DNA of 64,000 nucleotides from Larsenimonas suaedae (GTDB lineage: Bacteria; Pseudomonadota; Gammaproteobacteria; Pseudomonadales; Halomonadaceae), in contig NZ_JAMLJI010000001.1 of the NCBI RefSeq assembly GCF_023712105.1, forward strand, positions 62,001-126,000, written 5' to 3'. Below are positions 35,437 to 45,895 of the stretch, in pieces. The notes beneath the pieces are model-generated. The model searched no databases. It was not told the origin of the DNA and saw only the letters and a list, made by a program, of their open reading frames with translations. Each line of letters opens with the position of its first letter. Position 1 is the stretch's first letter. The translations under genes were made by a program, and so were the position numbers.

Positions 35437-36566
35437 GGCCGGTTGTTTGCCGTGAGCGTTCGTGCCGCGCTTTCAAGAAACGGCGCGAGCGGGAGGGCGG
35501 TCATGATGCGGACGACGTCAAGTGGTGTCGGGCGGCCTGCAAGAAAGCGGATCACCCGCTCGGCGGGCAATCGGTCGAAGAGTCGAACGTAGCAGTCCGG
35601 GCCGAGCGTCGGATGGCGCGAGAGCGCCGTCATGAAGGTGCGATCGAGCCACTCAAGGCCTTTTGAGCGCGCAGGAGGGCTCGGTGGTTGGCTGGCCTCC
35701 AGCGCTTCTCGGCACTCGCGGGCCCAGCGCTGAATGGCGTGAAAGGCGTAGCCGGTGGCCGGGCGCATGGCGCCGCCGGCGGTGCCGGCCGGGTGAATGC
35801 GTGCGCTGCCGCGCTGCCAGGCCGGGGCCATCGGAAGGCTCCCGCATTCGCGTCGGAGCACGTCAACCTCGCCGAACCGCTCGGCAACGTGCTGGGCGAG
35901 CGCCTGTTCCAGCTGGTCGAGCGGCACGGGCGTGCGTGCAAACGAGGTCCATTCGACCAGCGCCCGACGCTCATCGATGGGCAGGGTATAGACGAACGCC
36001 AGGGTGTCACGGGTCGGTGCGGGCGTGACGCTGAAATTCATCAGCTCAGCCTGCTCTAGGGCGCCTGTTCGAGGGGTGTCGATCACCCAGCCGGCAAAAT
36101 CCTGCCACCGCCAGGGGGCATTCAGTCGCTTGGGCGTGGGCAGGGTGGTAATGACCTGACGCGCCAAAAGCGTCTCGCCGCTATCGAGTGTGATCGCGAC
36201 GTGGTCATCGTATTCGACAAGAGCATCAACCCGGGCGCCGGTTCTGAGCGTTAGGCGTTCATGGGCGGCGATGGCGTTGAGGCAGGTGTCGTAGAACCGC
36301 CCGGCATCGATCATTTCGTAGGCAATGGATGAGCGCACGTTCGCGCGATGCTCGCCGTTTTCAAGCCCCCACCTTGACCAGCGGGCGACCACGCAGTCAT
36401 CGAAGGCGTGGGGCTCCAGCGGCCAGCCGCACCAGGTACGATCCTCCCGGTAGGTCGATCGCGCCTCGATGATCAGCGTCGAGGGCGGGTTAGCGGCGCG
36501 GGTCGCCAACTGATGGGCAAGGCTTAGCCCGGCGCAGCCGCCGCCCAGAATGACAAGCTCTAGCAT
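35433..36566 (-). CDS. crtY: Lycopene beta-cyclase CrtY
   Basis: This 377-aa FAD-dependent cyclase has the N-terminal Rossmann motif VILGGGCAGLSLAHQL (about 4-19), ARSTYREDRTWCGW near residue 38, and GGAMRPATGYAFHAIQRWA near 270, the bacterial CrtY pattern. It would add beta-ionone rings to both ends of lycopene, giving beta-carotene. It overlaps crtB by seven bases and ends the crtE-crtI-crtB-crtY operon. No hydroxylase (crtZ), ketolase (crtW) or glycosyltransferase gene follows. Confidence 0.92.
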   Translation of the reverse strand: MLELVILGGGCAGLSLAHQLATRAANPPSTLIIEARSTYREDRTWCGWPLEPHAFDDCVVARWSRWGLENGEHRANVRSSIAYEMIDAGRFYDTCLNAIAAHERLTLRTGARVDALVEYDDHVAITLDSGETLLARQVITTLPTPKRLNAPWRWQDFAGWVIDTPRTGALEQAELMNFSVTPAPTRDTLAFVYTLPIDERRALVEWTSFARTPVPLDQLEQALAQHVAERFGEVDVLRRECGSLPMAPAWQRGSARIHPAGTAGGAMRPATGYAFHAIQRWARECREALEASQPPSPPARSKGLEWLDRTFMTALSRHPTLGPDCYVRLFDRLPAERVIRFLAGRPTPLDVVRIMTALPLAPFLESAARTLTANNRP

Positions 36567-37483
36567 GGCGGGTTGGTGCCGGGAAGCCCTGTCAGATGGC
36601 GATGCAGTTCGCGGTCGTGTACCGGGCGGTGAGCCGGCGTGACGCCGCCACTGCCGGTCAGACTCTTGAACGCAAGGGCGAATTTGCCGCGAAGTGGCAC
36701 GTACGCGCGGGCATGCCAGTACTGGCCATCTCGGGCGCGAAGCCGGGTGCCGATGCCGCGATAGACTTCGGCGGCGACCTGGATCGCACGGCGGTTGCGT
36801 TTGGGAATCTCGGTAAACCCATCGGCGCCGCTTTGGTAGTACCGCTCGGCCAGGTCAAGCAGGGCCAGGTCGGCGCGGGCGGCCGTGGGCGCAAGGGCCT
36901 CATCGGGGCTGATCAGCGCCTTTGGCGGCGCGTCGGCCACCCAGTCTCCCGGCACGTAGCGCCGCTTGAGCGCGCCATCTTCTGAAATGTCTCGAGCAAT
37001 ATTGGTCAGCTGCATTGCGATGCCAAGGTCGATCGCATGGGGCCAGGCCGAGCTTGGGGCACCAATCAGCGGCGCCATCATCACCCCGACCGTGCCGGCC
37101 GCGCCGTAGCAGTAGCGCAGAAGCTCGGTGTCATCTTGAAGACACAGGTTTTCATCAGCGTCCTGGGTGAGCGTGTCGATCAGGGCGCTGGCTGCATTCA
37201 GGTTGAGCCCCCGGCGGTGGGCGAGGTCTTTCAGGATGCGCACCACCGGGTCCGGGTCCTCTTTCAAGGAGTCGTGCAGTAGCCTGTTCTGAATGTGGCG
37301 CAACCGGTCGCGGGCCTGCTCGTTTTCCCTGGGCGTTGGCATGTCTTCATCGGCAAGATCGTCAAGGATGCGACAGGCCGCGTAGAGGCTGGCGGCGTCG
37401 TGTGCGTCTTCCTTGCGCAGCAGATGACTTGCAAACCAGAACGACTTGCCGTGCTTGGCCAGTAGCGTCTTCGCATCATCCAT
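36560..37483 (-). CDS. crtB: Phytoene synthase CrtB
   Basis: CrtB (307 aa) condenses two geranylgeranyl diphosphates to phytoene, the first C40 step. It has the squalene/phytoene synthase features KSFWFASHLL, the first Asp-rich site CRILDDLADE (near residue 39), GIAMQLTNIARDISEDG (second site, near 155) and a downstream RRYVPGDW. It overlaps crtI by eight bases and crtY by seven. Confidence 0.95.
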   Translation of the reverse strand: MDDAKTLLAKHGKSFWFASHLLRKEDAHDAASLYAACRILDDLADEDMPTPRENEQARDRLRHIQNRLLHDSLKEDPDPVVRILKDLAHRRGLNLNAASALIDTLTQDADENLCLQDDTELLRYCYGAAGTVGVMMAPLIGAPSSAWPHAIDLGIAMQLTNIARDISEDGALKRRYVPGDWVADAPPKALISPDEALAPTAARADLALLDLAERYYQSGADGFTEIPKRNRRAIQVAAEVYRGIGTRLRARDGQYWHARAYVPLRGKFALAFKSLTGSGGVTPAHRPVHDRELHRHLTGLPGTNPPC

Positions 37484-38951
37484 CGGGCGACTCCTCGGCC
37501 ATCAGGCGCTCGACCACCTTGGCGCTTGAGACTACGCCGGGCAGCCCCGCACCCGGGTGGGTGCCTGCGCCAACCAGATAGAGCCTGTCGAGGGCCTCGC
37601 TCTTGTTGTGAAAGCGAAACCAGGCCGATTGCCTGAAAAGCGGTGCGATCGAGAAACCACTGCCGTGCTCGCTTAGATAGCGAGTGCCGAAATCGGCAGG
37701 GGTCATGTGGAACTGGGTGGCGATGTGGTGTTCAAGGCCGGGCAACAGCGTTTTGGAAAGTGAGGCGATGATTCGCTCGGCCAATCGAGTGCCTTCCTGG
37801 GCCCAGTCGATGTCGCCCTGCAGGTTCGGCACCGGCGCGAGAATGTAGAACGAGTCGCAGCCAGGGGGAGCGAAACTTTCATCGGTGGCGGTCGGGCGGT
37901 GAACGTAAAGCGAGACATCCTCGTTCAATACATGATGATCGAAGATGTCAGCCAGCAGCGTCTTGTACTGCTCACCGAACCAGATGGTGTGGTGGGCCAC
38001 GTCCGAATAGCGTGCATCGACCCCCAGATACAACACGAACAGGCCCATGGAATACTTGGCTGCCTTGAGCTTCAATTTGGGCAGCGCCGGCAGGTTCGGC
38101 GTCATGTGCTTGTAGAGGTAGGCGGCGTCGGCGTTGGCGATGACCCGATCGGCCTGACGAGTGCTGCCGTCCTCGAGTACGACCCCGGTGACCCGTCGTC
38201 CTTGCGCTTGAAGCCGACCTACGCTTACCCCGGTTTCGATGTGGATGCCTTCCTCGCGCATGAGCTGCTCGAGCGCGCCGACCAGTGCGCCGGTGCCGCC
38301 CCGGGGAAACTGAACGCCCCATTTGCGCTCAAGGTACGGAATCAGCGCATAGATGCTGGTGGTCTTGAACGGGTTACCGCCCACCAGCAGCGGCGGAATT
38401 GAAAAGGCCTTTCGAAGTGAGGGATCTTCGAGGTAGTGGCTCACCATGCCCCAGACGGAACGGTGGCTCTTGAGCCGCACCAGCGCCGGAATCTGGCGCA
38501 CCATGGTGCTGAATCGGTGGAAGGGCTTGTCGGCAAGCTCGGTGAAGCCGACGTCGAAAATGGCCTTCGAATGCTCAAGCAGACGCGTGTAGCCGTCGAC
38601 ATCACGCGGGTTGAAGCGGGCGATCTGCTCGAGCGTGTCGTCGAGGTCTGCCCCGTATCGAAAGCGACGGCCGTCCTGAAAGTAGAACTCGTACCAGGTG
38701 TCCAGGTCGATCATCTCGACGTAGTCGCTCAAGCGCTTGCCGAAGAGCTCAAACAGTTCCTCGAACATGAAGGCGGCCGTGATCACGGTCGGGCCGGCGT
38801 CGAATCGGTAGCCCTTGTCTTCAAACACCTGAGCGCGCCCGCCAAGGGCATGGCCACGCTCTAGAAGCGTGACGTCGTGGCCGAGCTTTCGGGCTCTGAG
38901 CGCAGCGGCCATGCCGCCGAAGCCGCCGCCGATAACCAGCGTGTGTGTCAT
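37476..38951 (-). CDS. crtI: Phytoene desaturase CrtI
   Basis: CrtI (491 aa) is an FAD-dependent desaturase. It has the N-terminal dinucleotide motif VIGGGFGGMAAALRARKLG, then FDAGPTVIT near residue 52, and the C-terminal CrtI signature LYLVGAGTHPGAGLPGVV near residue 465. With a beta-cyclase downstream, it most likely makes four desaturations to lycopene; three-step products cannot be excluded. Its start overlaps the crtE stop by ATGA. Confidence 0.96.
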   Translation of the reverse strand: MTHTLVIGGGFGGMAAALRARKLGHDVTLLERGHALGGRAQVFEDKGYRFDAGPTVITAAFMFEELFELFGKRLSDYVEMIDLDTWYEFYFQDGRRFRYGADLDDTLEQIARFNPRDVDGYTRLLEHSKAIFDVGFTELADKPFHRFSTMVRQIPALVRLKSHRSVWGMVSHYLEDPSLRKAFSIPPLLVGGNPFKTTSIYALIPYLERKWGVQFPRGGTGALVGALEQLMREEGIHIETGVSVGRLQAQGRRVTGVVLEDGSTRQADRVIANADAAYLYKHMTPNLPALPKLKLKAAKYSMGLFVLYLGVDARYSDVAHHTIWFGEQYKTLLADIFDHHVLNEDVSLYVHRPTATDESFAPPGCDSFYILAPVPNLQGDIDWAQEGTRLAERIIASLSKTLLPGLEHHIATQFHMTPADFGTRYLSEHGSGFSIAPLFRQSAWFRFHNKSEALDRLYLVGAGTHPGAGLPGVVSSAKVVERLMAEESPDG

Positions 38952-39844
38952 GACGTGACGTTCTCCCAGACGGTCAGGCGGGTGTGAAGGCGCTCAATTT
39001 CACGGTGCAAGGGGTGTTCGGCGCCAAAGGGTAGTGTGTCGGTGATGGTCCGAGCGGTCTCAAGGGCGTCGAGCGCGAACATGAGGGTCGAGTGGTGGGG
39101 GCTCTGATCGTTTGCTCGGCGCAGACGATGCACCAGATTATCGCTGTAGCCGTGTTCCAGGTCGCTCTGATCGTCTTCCAGGTCGTCGGCGATCTGATAG
39201 GCCAGCGCGAAATGGTCGGCGGCCTGTCGGGCAGCTGCGAGGGCGGGGTCGTGACCGCTCAACAGCAGCGGGGCCGTAAGGGCAAGCTCGATCAACGGCG
39301 CAGTCTTTCCGATGGCAATGGCGCGATAGCTTTCAAAGTCGTCGTCGCTCGGCGCACTGAATTCTGCGGCCTGCCCGCGAATGGTGGCGCGCACGCACTG
39401 ATGGATCATTGCGATCAACCGGGGCAGGCGAGGGGCGTGGTCGGCCAGCCGCTCGAGGCAGCCATAGGCGGCTGAAATGTGCAGGTCTCCCACACACAAA
39501 GCGACGTCCGGTGAGAAGGCGTACCAAAGGCTTGATTGGCCGCGACGCTCGCGGTCGCGATCCTGCACGTCGTCGTGGATCAGCGAGGCGTTGTGCAACA
39601 GCTCCGGAACCAGCGCAAGCGTGGTGGCCTGTTTCTGTGAAAAGCCGAGCTGGCGCGCACTTTCGAACCCGAGCCGGGCGCGCATCATGCCGCCGAGAGC
39701 GCTCAGGTGATGCGTGCAGGCGCGGTCGACCACGTTGTCGCGTGCGCGCTCGCCCAGCAGTTGCTCCCGCATGGCGCGAGACAGCAAGTCACTCGATGGT
39801 GATGGCTCGGCGGACATCGACGCATGAAGCGGCGGAGAAATCAT
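38948..39844 (-). CDS. crtE: Geranylgeranyl diphosphate synthase CrtE
   Basis: CrtE (298 aa) extends farnesyl diphosphate to C20. It has the first aspartate-rich motif DDVQD (near residue 91, in LIHDDVQDRDRERRG) and the second DDLEDD (near residue 220). The first ATG (39844) is used here; a second ATG nine codons later cannot be excluded. It starts the crt operon in the 114-base gap after gatB. Two other isoprenoid trans-prenyltransferases (IspA, octaprenyl synthase) are expected elsewhere, but the operon context makes CrtE the better name. Confidence 0.93.
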   Translation of the reverse strand: MISPPLHASMSAEPSPSSDLLSRAMREQLLGERARDNVVDRACTHHLSALGGMMRARLGFESARQLGFSQKQATTLALVPELLHNASLIHDDVQDRDRERRGQSSLWYAFSPDVALCVGDLHISAAYGCLERLADHAPRLPRLIAMIHQCVRATIRGQAAEFSAPSDDDFESYRAIAIGKTAPLIELALTAPLLLSGHDPALAAARQAADHFALAYQIADDLEDDQSDLEHGYSDNLVHRLRRANDQSPHHSTLMFALDALETARTITDTLPFGAEHPLHREIERLHTRLTVWENVTS

Positions 39845-39907
39845 GAACGAAACGGTCCCATCCTGCGGTAGTGTTATTGTCGACGCAGCAGTATAGACAC
39901 CAAACGA

Positions 39908-39940
39908 TGGCCCTGCCGGACCGAGAGGCTGACAGGGCCA
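39908..39940 (-). terminator. Probable terminator after gatB
   Basis: TGGCCCTG and CAGGGCCA form an 8-bp stem with a 17-base loop, 18 bases after the gatB stop. The T tract on the minus strand is weak (CGTTTGG). The crtE promoter should lie in 39845-39907, where a TATACT -10 (39895-39890, minus) has no clear -35 partner. Confidence 0.5.
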
Positions 39941-39958
39941 GTTTCCAGGGCGCGGTGC

Positions 39959-41413
39959 CTAGAGCAGTGCGTCCAGCTTCTGTTTGAGAAGTTGGTTGAC
40001 CTGCTGGGGGTTGGCGGTGCCCTTGGAGGCCTTCATGGCCTGACCGACGAAAAAGCCGATCATCTTGCCGCGCTTGTCCGGTTCGGCGTCCTTGTACTGG
40101 GTGACCTGAATCGGGTTGTCGGCGATGACCTGATCGACCACGGCCTCGATGGCAGCGGTGTCGGTGACCTGCTTGAGTCCCTTGGCCTCGATCACTTCAT
40201 CGGCGGTCTCAAAGGTGCGCGACCACAGTTCGGCAAAGACCTGTTTGGCGGCCTTGCCGTTGATGGTGTCGTCCTTGAGCCGCAAAAGCAGATCGCCCAG
40301 CTGTTCGGCCGACACCGGGCTTTGGGTAATGTCGAGGTTTTCCTTGTTGAGTCGACCCGACAGCTCGCCCTGAACCCAGTTGGCGGCAAGTTTGGCATCG
40401 CTACAGCGCGTGTGAACCTGCTCGAAGTATTCCGCCATGGCGCGGGTCGCGGTCAGTACCGCTGCGTCATAGCTTGAAAGCCCGAGCACCTCCTTGAAAC
40501 GCTGGCGCTTTTCCGCCGGCAGCTCCGGCAACAGCGTCCGCTGATGATCGACGTAGGCCTGATCGAGCATCAGCGGCAGCAGGTCCGGGCAGGGGAAGTA
40601 ACGATAGTCGTTGGCTTCCTCCTTGGTGCGCATGCTGCGGGTTTCATCACGGTCGGGGTCGAAAAGCCGGGTTTCCTGAACCACGGTGCCGCCGTCTTCG
40701 AGCAGATCGATCTGGCGCTCGACCTCGACCTCGATCGCGCGCTCGATAAAGCGGAACGAGTTGACGTTCTTGACTTCGGCGCGGGTGCCGAAACTTTCCT
40801 GACCTTTCGGGCGCACCGAGACGTTGACGTCGCAGCGCATCGATCCTTCGTTCATGTTGCCGTCGGAAATACCCAGGTAAGTCACCAGCGTGTGCAGGGC
40901 GCGCACATAGGCAGAGGCTTCCTTGGGCGAGCGCATGTCGGGCTCGGAGACGATTTCAAGAAGCGGCGTGCCGGCCCGGTTCAAATCGATGCCGGTCTGG
41001 CTGTGAAAGTTTTCATGCACCGATTTACCGGCGTCTTCCTCGAGGTGGGCGTGGTGAATGCGCACGGTGTGCGTGCTGCTGTCCTCGAGGGTGATCTCGA
41101 CTTCGCCGGCGCCCACGATGGGCTGACCCATCTGGCTTGTCTGATAGCCTTTCGGCAGGTCCGGGTAGAAGTAGTTCTTGCGATCAAACACCGAAATTTC
41201 AGGAATCTCGGCATCGATGGCAAGCCCGAAACGCACGGCCATGGCAACGGCATTTTCGTTGAGTACCGGCAACACGCCCGGCAGGCCCAAATCGACGGCG
41301 CAGGCCTGGGTGTTTGGCTCGGCGCCATAGGCGGTCGAGGCGCCTGAAAATATCTTGGACTGAGTGGCCAGCTGTACGTGGACTTCAAGCCCGATTACGG
41401 TTTCCCATTGCAT
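39959..41413 (-). CDS. gatB: Aspartyl/glutamyl-tRNA amidotransferase subunit B
   Basis: GatB (484 aa) is the tRNA-binding kinase subunit of GatCAB, which amidates misacylated Glu-tRNA-Gln and Asp-tRNA-Asn. Its N-terminus has [15 protein letters not shown], and motifs [29 protein letters not shown] and [11 protein letters not shown] follow; a C-terminal YqeY-like tRNA domain ends the protein. It is 19 bases after gatA. The presence of gatCAB suggests that Asn- or Gln-tRNA may be made by transamidation. Confidence 0.97.
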   Translation of the reverse strand: MQWETVIGLEVHVQLATQSKIFSGASTAYGAEPNTQACAVDLGLPGVLPVLNENAVAMAVRFGLAIDAEIPEISVFDRKNYFYPDLPKGYQTSQMGQPIVGAGEVEITLEDSSTHTVRIHHAHLEEDAGKSVHENFHSQTGIDLNRAGTPLLEIVSEPDMRSPKEASAYVRALHTLVTYLGISDGNMNEGSMRCDVNVSVRPKGQESFGTRAEVKNVNSFRFIERAIEVEVERQIDLLEDGGTVVQETRLFDPDRDETRSMRTKEEANDYRYFPCPDLLPLMLDQAYVDHQRTLLPELPAEKRQRFKEVLGLSSYDAAVLTATRAMAEYFEQVHTRCSDAKLAANWVQGELSGRLNKENLDITQSPVSAEQLGDLLLRLKDDTINGKAAKQVFAELWSRTFETADEVIEAKGLKQVTDTAAIEAVVDQVIADNPIQVTQYKDAEPDKRGKMIGFFVGQAMKASKGTANPQQVNQLLKQKLDALL

Positions 41414-41432
41414 TGATGATGCTCTCCTTCGC

Positions 41433-42881
41433 TCAGGGCAGGTCGGGCTGGCGGGTGTGCCAGTCGGTCGCTTGCTGGTATTGGTGCGCCACGTTCAAAA
41501 GGTGCGCCTCGCCGAAATGGGGGCCGAGAATCTGAAGCCCGACCGGGCTGCCTTCATGAAAGCCTGCCGGCACGCTGATGCCTGGAATGCCGGCCAGGTT
41601 AATGGCGATGGTGTAGATGTCCTGCAGATACATCTGTACCGGGTCGGCCTTGTTGCCGAGCGCGAATGCGGTGGTGGGCGCGGCCGGGCCCATCAGCACA
41701 TCGACCTTCTCGAACGCGTCCAGGAAGTCCTGTCGAATCAGGCGGCGGACCTGCTGGGCCTTTTTGTAGTAGGCATCGAAAAAGCCTTCGGACAACGTGT
41801 GCGTGCCGATCAGGATACGACGCTTGACCTCTTCCCCGAACGCCTCGGCGCGCGAGCGCTTGTAAAGATCCATCAGATCCTGAGGGTCGTCACAGCGGTG
41901 ACCGAAGCGGACGCCATCATAGCGAGACAGATTCGAGGAAGCCTCGGCCGGCGCGATGACGTAGTAGGCCGGTACCGCGTGCTGCGTGTGCGGAAGGCTT
42001 ACATCGATCACACTGGCGCCGAGGGATTCGTAGACCGCGATCGCCTCGCGCACGGCGCGTTCGACGCCTTCATCAAGACCGTCACCGAAATACTCGCGGG
42101 GAAGACCGATCTTCAAGCCCTTGAGCGGTGCGTCAAGCGATTGGGTGTAGTCGGGAACCGCCCGTGAAACGCTGGTGGAGTCTCGGGGGTCGTGGCCGGC
42201 CATGGCGTTAAGCAATAGCGCGCAGTCTTCCGCGCTTCGAGCCATCGGCCCGCCCTGATCGAGGCTTGAGGCGTAGGCGATCATGCCGTAGCGCGAAACG
42301 CGCCCGTACGTCGGTTTTAGGCCGGTAATGCCACAAAACGCCGCGGGCTGGCGGATGGAGCCGCCTGTATCGGTGCCGAGTGCCGCCGGAGCAAGGCCCG
42401 CCGCGACAGCGGCGGCCGAGCCACCGGAAGAGCCACCGGGTACCAGGTCGGTGTTCCAGGGGTTTCTGACCGGGCCATAGAAGCTGGTTTCATTGGAAGA
42501 GCCCATCGCGAACTCATCCATGTTGGTCTTGCCGAGGTTGACAGTACCGGCAAGTTCGAGCTTTTCAACAACGGTTGCGTTGTAGGGCGCCTTGAAATTG
42601 TCGAGCATCTTCGAGCCGCAGCTGGTGCGGATGTCTTCGGTGCAGAAGATGTCCTTGTAGGCCAGCGGCACCCCCGAGAGGATACCGGCCTGCCCGGCGG
42701 CGCGCTGGGTATCGGCGGCGTCGGCCCGGGTGAGCGCGCGTTCGCCGGTGACGGTGATGAAACTGTTGAAGCGTGAGTCGTATTTCTCGATGCGCTCGAG
42801 AAAGTGCTGCGTCAATTCGCGGCTTGAAAACTCACCCTTGGCAAGCCCTTGGGCGATCTTGGCAAGCGTCAGGTCGTGCAT
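41433..42881 (-). CDS. gatA: Aspartyl/glutamyl-tRNA amidotransferase subunit A
   Basis: GatA (482 aa) hydrolyses glutamine and channels ammonia to the B subunit. The amidase triad is visible: Lys of PLAYKDIF (near residue 78) and the serines of [12 protein letters not shown] and [12 protein letters not shown] (near 150-180). I chose the ATG at 42881 ([12 protein letters not shown]), the family start, with AAGGAG 12 bases upstream; upstream residues in the frame are not conserved. It is the middle gene of gatC-gatA-gatB. Confidence 0.96.
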   Translation of the reverse strand: MHDLTLAKIAQGLAKGEFSSRELTQHFLERIEKYDSRFNSFITVTGERALTRADAADTQRAAGQAGILSGVPLAYKDIFCTEDIRTSCGSKMLDNFKAPYNATVVEKLELAGTVNLGKTNMDEFAMGSSNETSFYGPVRNPWNTDLVPGGSSGGSAAAVAAGLAPAALGTDTGGSIRQPAAFCGITGLKPTYGRVSRYGMIAYASSLDQGGPMARSAEDCALLLNAMAGHDPRDSTSVSRAVPDYTQSLDAPLKGLKIGLPREYFGDGLDEGVERAVREAIAVYESLGASVIDVSLPHTQHAVPAYYVIAPAEASSNLSRYDGVRFGHRCDDPQDLMDLYKRSRAEAFGEEVKRRILIGTHTLSEGFFDAYYKKAQQVRRLIRQDFLDAFEKVDVLMGPAAPTTAFALGNKADPVQMYLQDIYTIAINLAGIPGISVPAGFHEGSPVGLQILGPHFGEAHLLNVAHQYQQATDWHTRQPDLP

Positions 42882-42943
42882 GAGGGGAGCGAACTCCTTG
42901 GCAAAACGGCAGTGAAATGAAAGTTGTACGAGTGAGGCGGTGG

Positions 42944-43231
42944 TTACTCGACCACGCGCGGCACCAGGTAATAGCCCTGTGACACGCTCGGGGCGCACGC
43001 CTGGAACGCCTCGCGGCGGTCAGGCTCGATCGCCTCGTCGGCGCGAAGCGGCTGAGTGGCATCCAGCGGGTGGGCGAGCGGGGCAACGCCTTCGGTGTCG
43101 ACGCCTTGCAGCGCGTCGACCATCTCGAGAATGCGGGACAGGTCGCCAACGTAGCGCGTGGCATCCGCATCGTCGATGCCGAGCCGGGCCAAATGCGCCG
43201 CGCGCAAAACATCAGCATGTTCGATCGCCAT
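42944..43231 (-). CDS. gatC: Aspartyl/glutamyl-tRNA amidotransferase subunit C
   Basis: GatC (95 aa) is the small subunit that stabilises GatA. It shows [14 protein letters not shown] near the N-terminus, [18 protein letters not shown] near residue 38, and the C-terminal [12 protein letters not shown] at 43231 has AGGAG six bases upstream; a longer frame begins in noncoding DNA. It is the first gene of the operon and diverges from mreB across a 186-base gap. A weak promoter (TTCAAC-18-TAGACT, minus strand) may lie just upstream. Confidence 0.95.
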   Translation of the reverse strand: MAIEHADVLRAAHLARLGIDDADATRYVGDLSRILEMVDALQGVDTEGVAPLAHPLDATQPLRADEAIEPDRREAFQACAPSVSQGYYLVPRVVE

Positions 43232-43408
43232 GAGGACTCCTGAATGGTTCTGGCAAGGATGGAAACTCTGAAATAGTCTAAGTCGATAAACGTGAACGGT
43301 TGAAAAAGGTACCATAACTGACGAGAGATGGCAGGCGTGCTTGCTTGCCGCATCGGGGTGGCGATGATACCGTTCGCATCTGCATAGGTTACGGTCTGGA
43401 CTAGGTGA

Positions 43409-44455
<1,047 letters not shown>

Positions 44456-44527
44456 GCATGACCGGCAGCCGATGCTGCCTGATAACGGGAGGATGGGGCG
44501 ATCAAGCCGCTGTTTCTGGAAGGGCCA

Positions 44528-45427
44528 GTGCCTGGGTACCGCATGCTGCTGTGTGCGGTGCTCTCACTGGCGCTTATGTTTGCAGATCATCGATTCGAGT
44601 GGATGAGCCAGGTTCGCCAGGAAACGGCCACGCTTGTGTCTCCCATTCAGTGGGTGGTCAGCCAGCCCGCACAGGGGCTTACATGGCTTTCGACGGTGCT
44701 CAGCAGCAAGGACGCCCTGATCAATGAAAATCAGGCGCTTCGCAACAAGCTGCTGATCCTTTCCCAACGCAATCAGCGAACAAATAGCCTGGTCGAGGAA
44801 AATACGCGCCTGCGCGCACTGCTCAACGCCACGCCCCGCAGCAACATAAGCTACGTGACGGCCGAGCTCATGATGCTCGACAACGACCCGTTCGTGCAGC
44901 ATATGATCGTCGACCGTGGTCAGGATGATGGTATCTATGCCGGGCAGCCCGTGGTGGACGCCTCCGGTCTTGCCGGCCAGGTTATTTCGGTGTCCCGCTT
45001 TACCAGCCGGGTGTTGCTGGTGACCGATGCCAACAGCGCCGTACCCGTGCAGGACAACCGCAACGGCCTACGCTTCATCATCCAGGGCAATGGCCAGGAT
45101 GAGTGGCTCAACCTCCAGCACGTACCCAATAACGCAGACATCAAGGTCGGCGACCTGCTGGTAACGTCCGGGTTGGCGTCCAGGTTTCCCGAAGGGTATC
45201 CGGTTGCGCGAGTGAGTCGAGTTGAGCTCAACGATGGTGGGCCGTTCGCAACGGTCGAGGCGGCCCCGGTCGCGCAGCTCAATCGCAGCCGGCATTTCCT
45301 GATGCTGTTCGCCCGCGAAGCGCTTAAAGCCCAGACCGTCATACCGGATGCGTTGATCGATACCGCGCGTCGGGTCAGCGGGCTGGAGGTGCTTGGAAAC
45401 GAGGCCGAGGACATCGATGCGCCTTAA
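44528..45427 (+). CDS. mreC: Cell shape protein MreC
   Basis: MreC (299 aa from the GTG at 44528) is an inner-membrane protein that binds MreB, PBP2 and lipid II machinery. It has one N-terminal membrane segment (MLLCAVLSLALMFAD), a coiled coil (about 60-105, NENQALRNKLLILSQRNQR region) and a periplasmic beta domain. The reading frame continues upstream to an ATC at 44501 that would give IKPLFLEGP, close to the usual MreC start MKPLF-x-x-GP, and it sits eight bases after GGGAGG. GTG is kept as the conservative start; the ATC alternative is described under findings. Confidence 0.93.
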   Translation: MPGYRMLLCAVLSLALMFADHRFEWMSQVRQETATLVSPIQWVVSQPAQGLTWLSTVLSSKDALINENQALRNKLLILSQRNQRTNSLVEENTRLRALLNATPRSNISYVTAELMMLDNDPFVQHMIVDRGQDDGIYAGQPVVDASGLAGQVISVSRFTSRVLLVTDANSAVPVQDNRNGLRFIIQGNGQDEWLNLQHVPNNADIKVGDLLVTSGLASRFPEGYPVARVSRVELNDGGPFATVEAAPVAQLNRSRHFLMLFAREALKAQTVIPDALIDTARRVSGLEVLGNEAEDIDAP

Positions 45428-45890
45428 TCTCTTTATCTGGATTTCCATGCTGCTGGCCCTGGGGCTTCAGGTCATGCCGCTGCCCGATGCCTGGCTGATC
45501 TGGCGGCCGAGCTGGCTCGGGCTGATGCTGGCCTACTGGTGTCTGACCAAGCCTTCTCGGGTGGGGGTCTTCCATGGCTTTGTATTCGGGCTTTTGCTTG
45601 ATCTGCTTGAAGGCACCACCTTTGGTCATAACGCCTTTTTGCTGTCGCTTTTGGCCTATCTGGTGCTGCTTTTGTATCAGCGGCTTCGTATCTATTCCGT
45701 CTGGCAGCGCGCCGGCATGCTCGTGGTCGTACTCGGGCTTATTCAACTGCTTGATCAGTGGCTGCGGCTGGTGTTCGGGGCGCAGGTTCTTCATATCGAA
45801 TTCGTTTACTCGGCCATCATCGGCGGCGTACTCTGGCCGTGGTGGTATACGCTGATTCATCTGATTCAACGCCGATTTACCGTGGGGTAA
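45417..45890 (+). CDS. mreD: Rod shape-determining protein MreD
   Basis: MreD (157 aa) is a small membrane protein with about five to six transmembrane segments that works with MreB and MreC. FVFGLLLDLLEGTTFGHNAF near residue 50-70 (cited as DLLEGTTFG) is the family motif. The ATG at 45417 has GAGG eight bases upstream and overlaps the mreC stop by 11 bases; the frame upstream belongs to mreC shadow. maf follows after five bases. Confidence 0.95.
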   Translation: MRLNLFIWISMLLALGLQVMPLPDAWLIWRPSWLGLMLAYWCLTKPSRVGVFHGFVFGLLLDLLEGTTFGHNAFLLSLLAYLVLLLYQRLRIYSVWQRAGMLVVVLGLIQLLDQWLRLVFGAQVLHIEFVYSAIIGGVLWPWWYTLIHLIQRRFTVG

Positions 45891-45895
45891 CCGTC

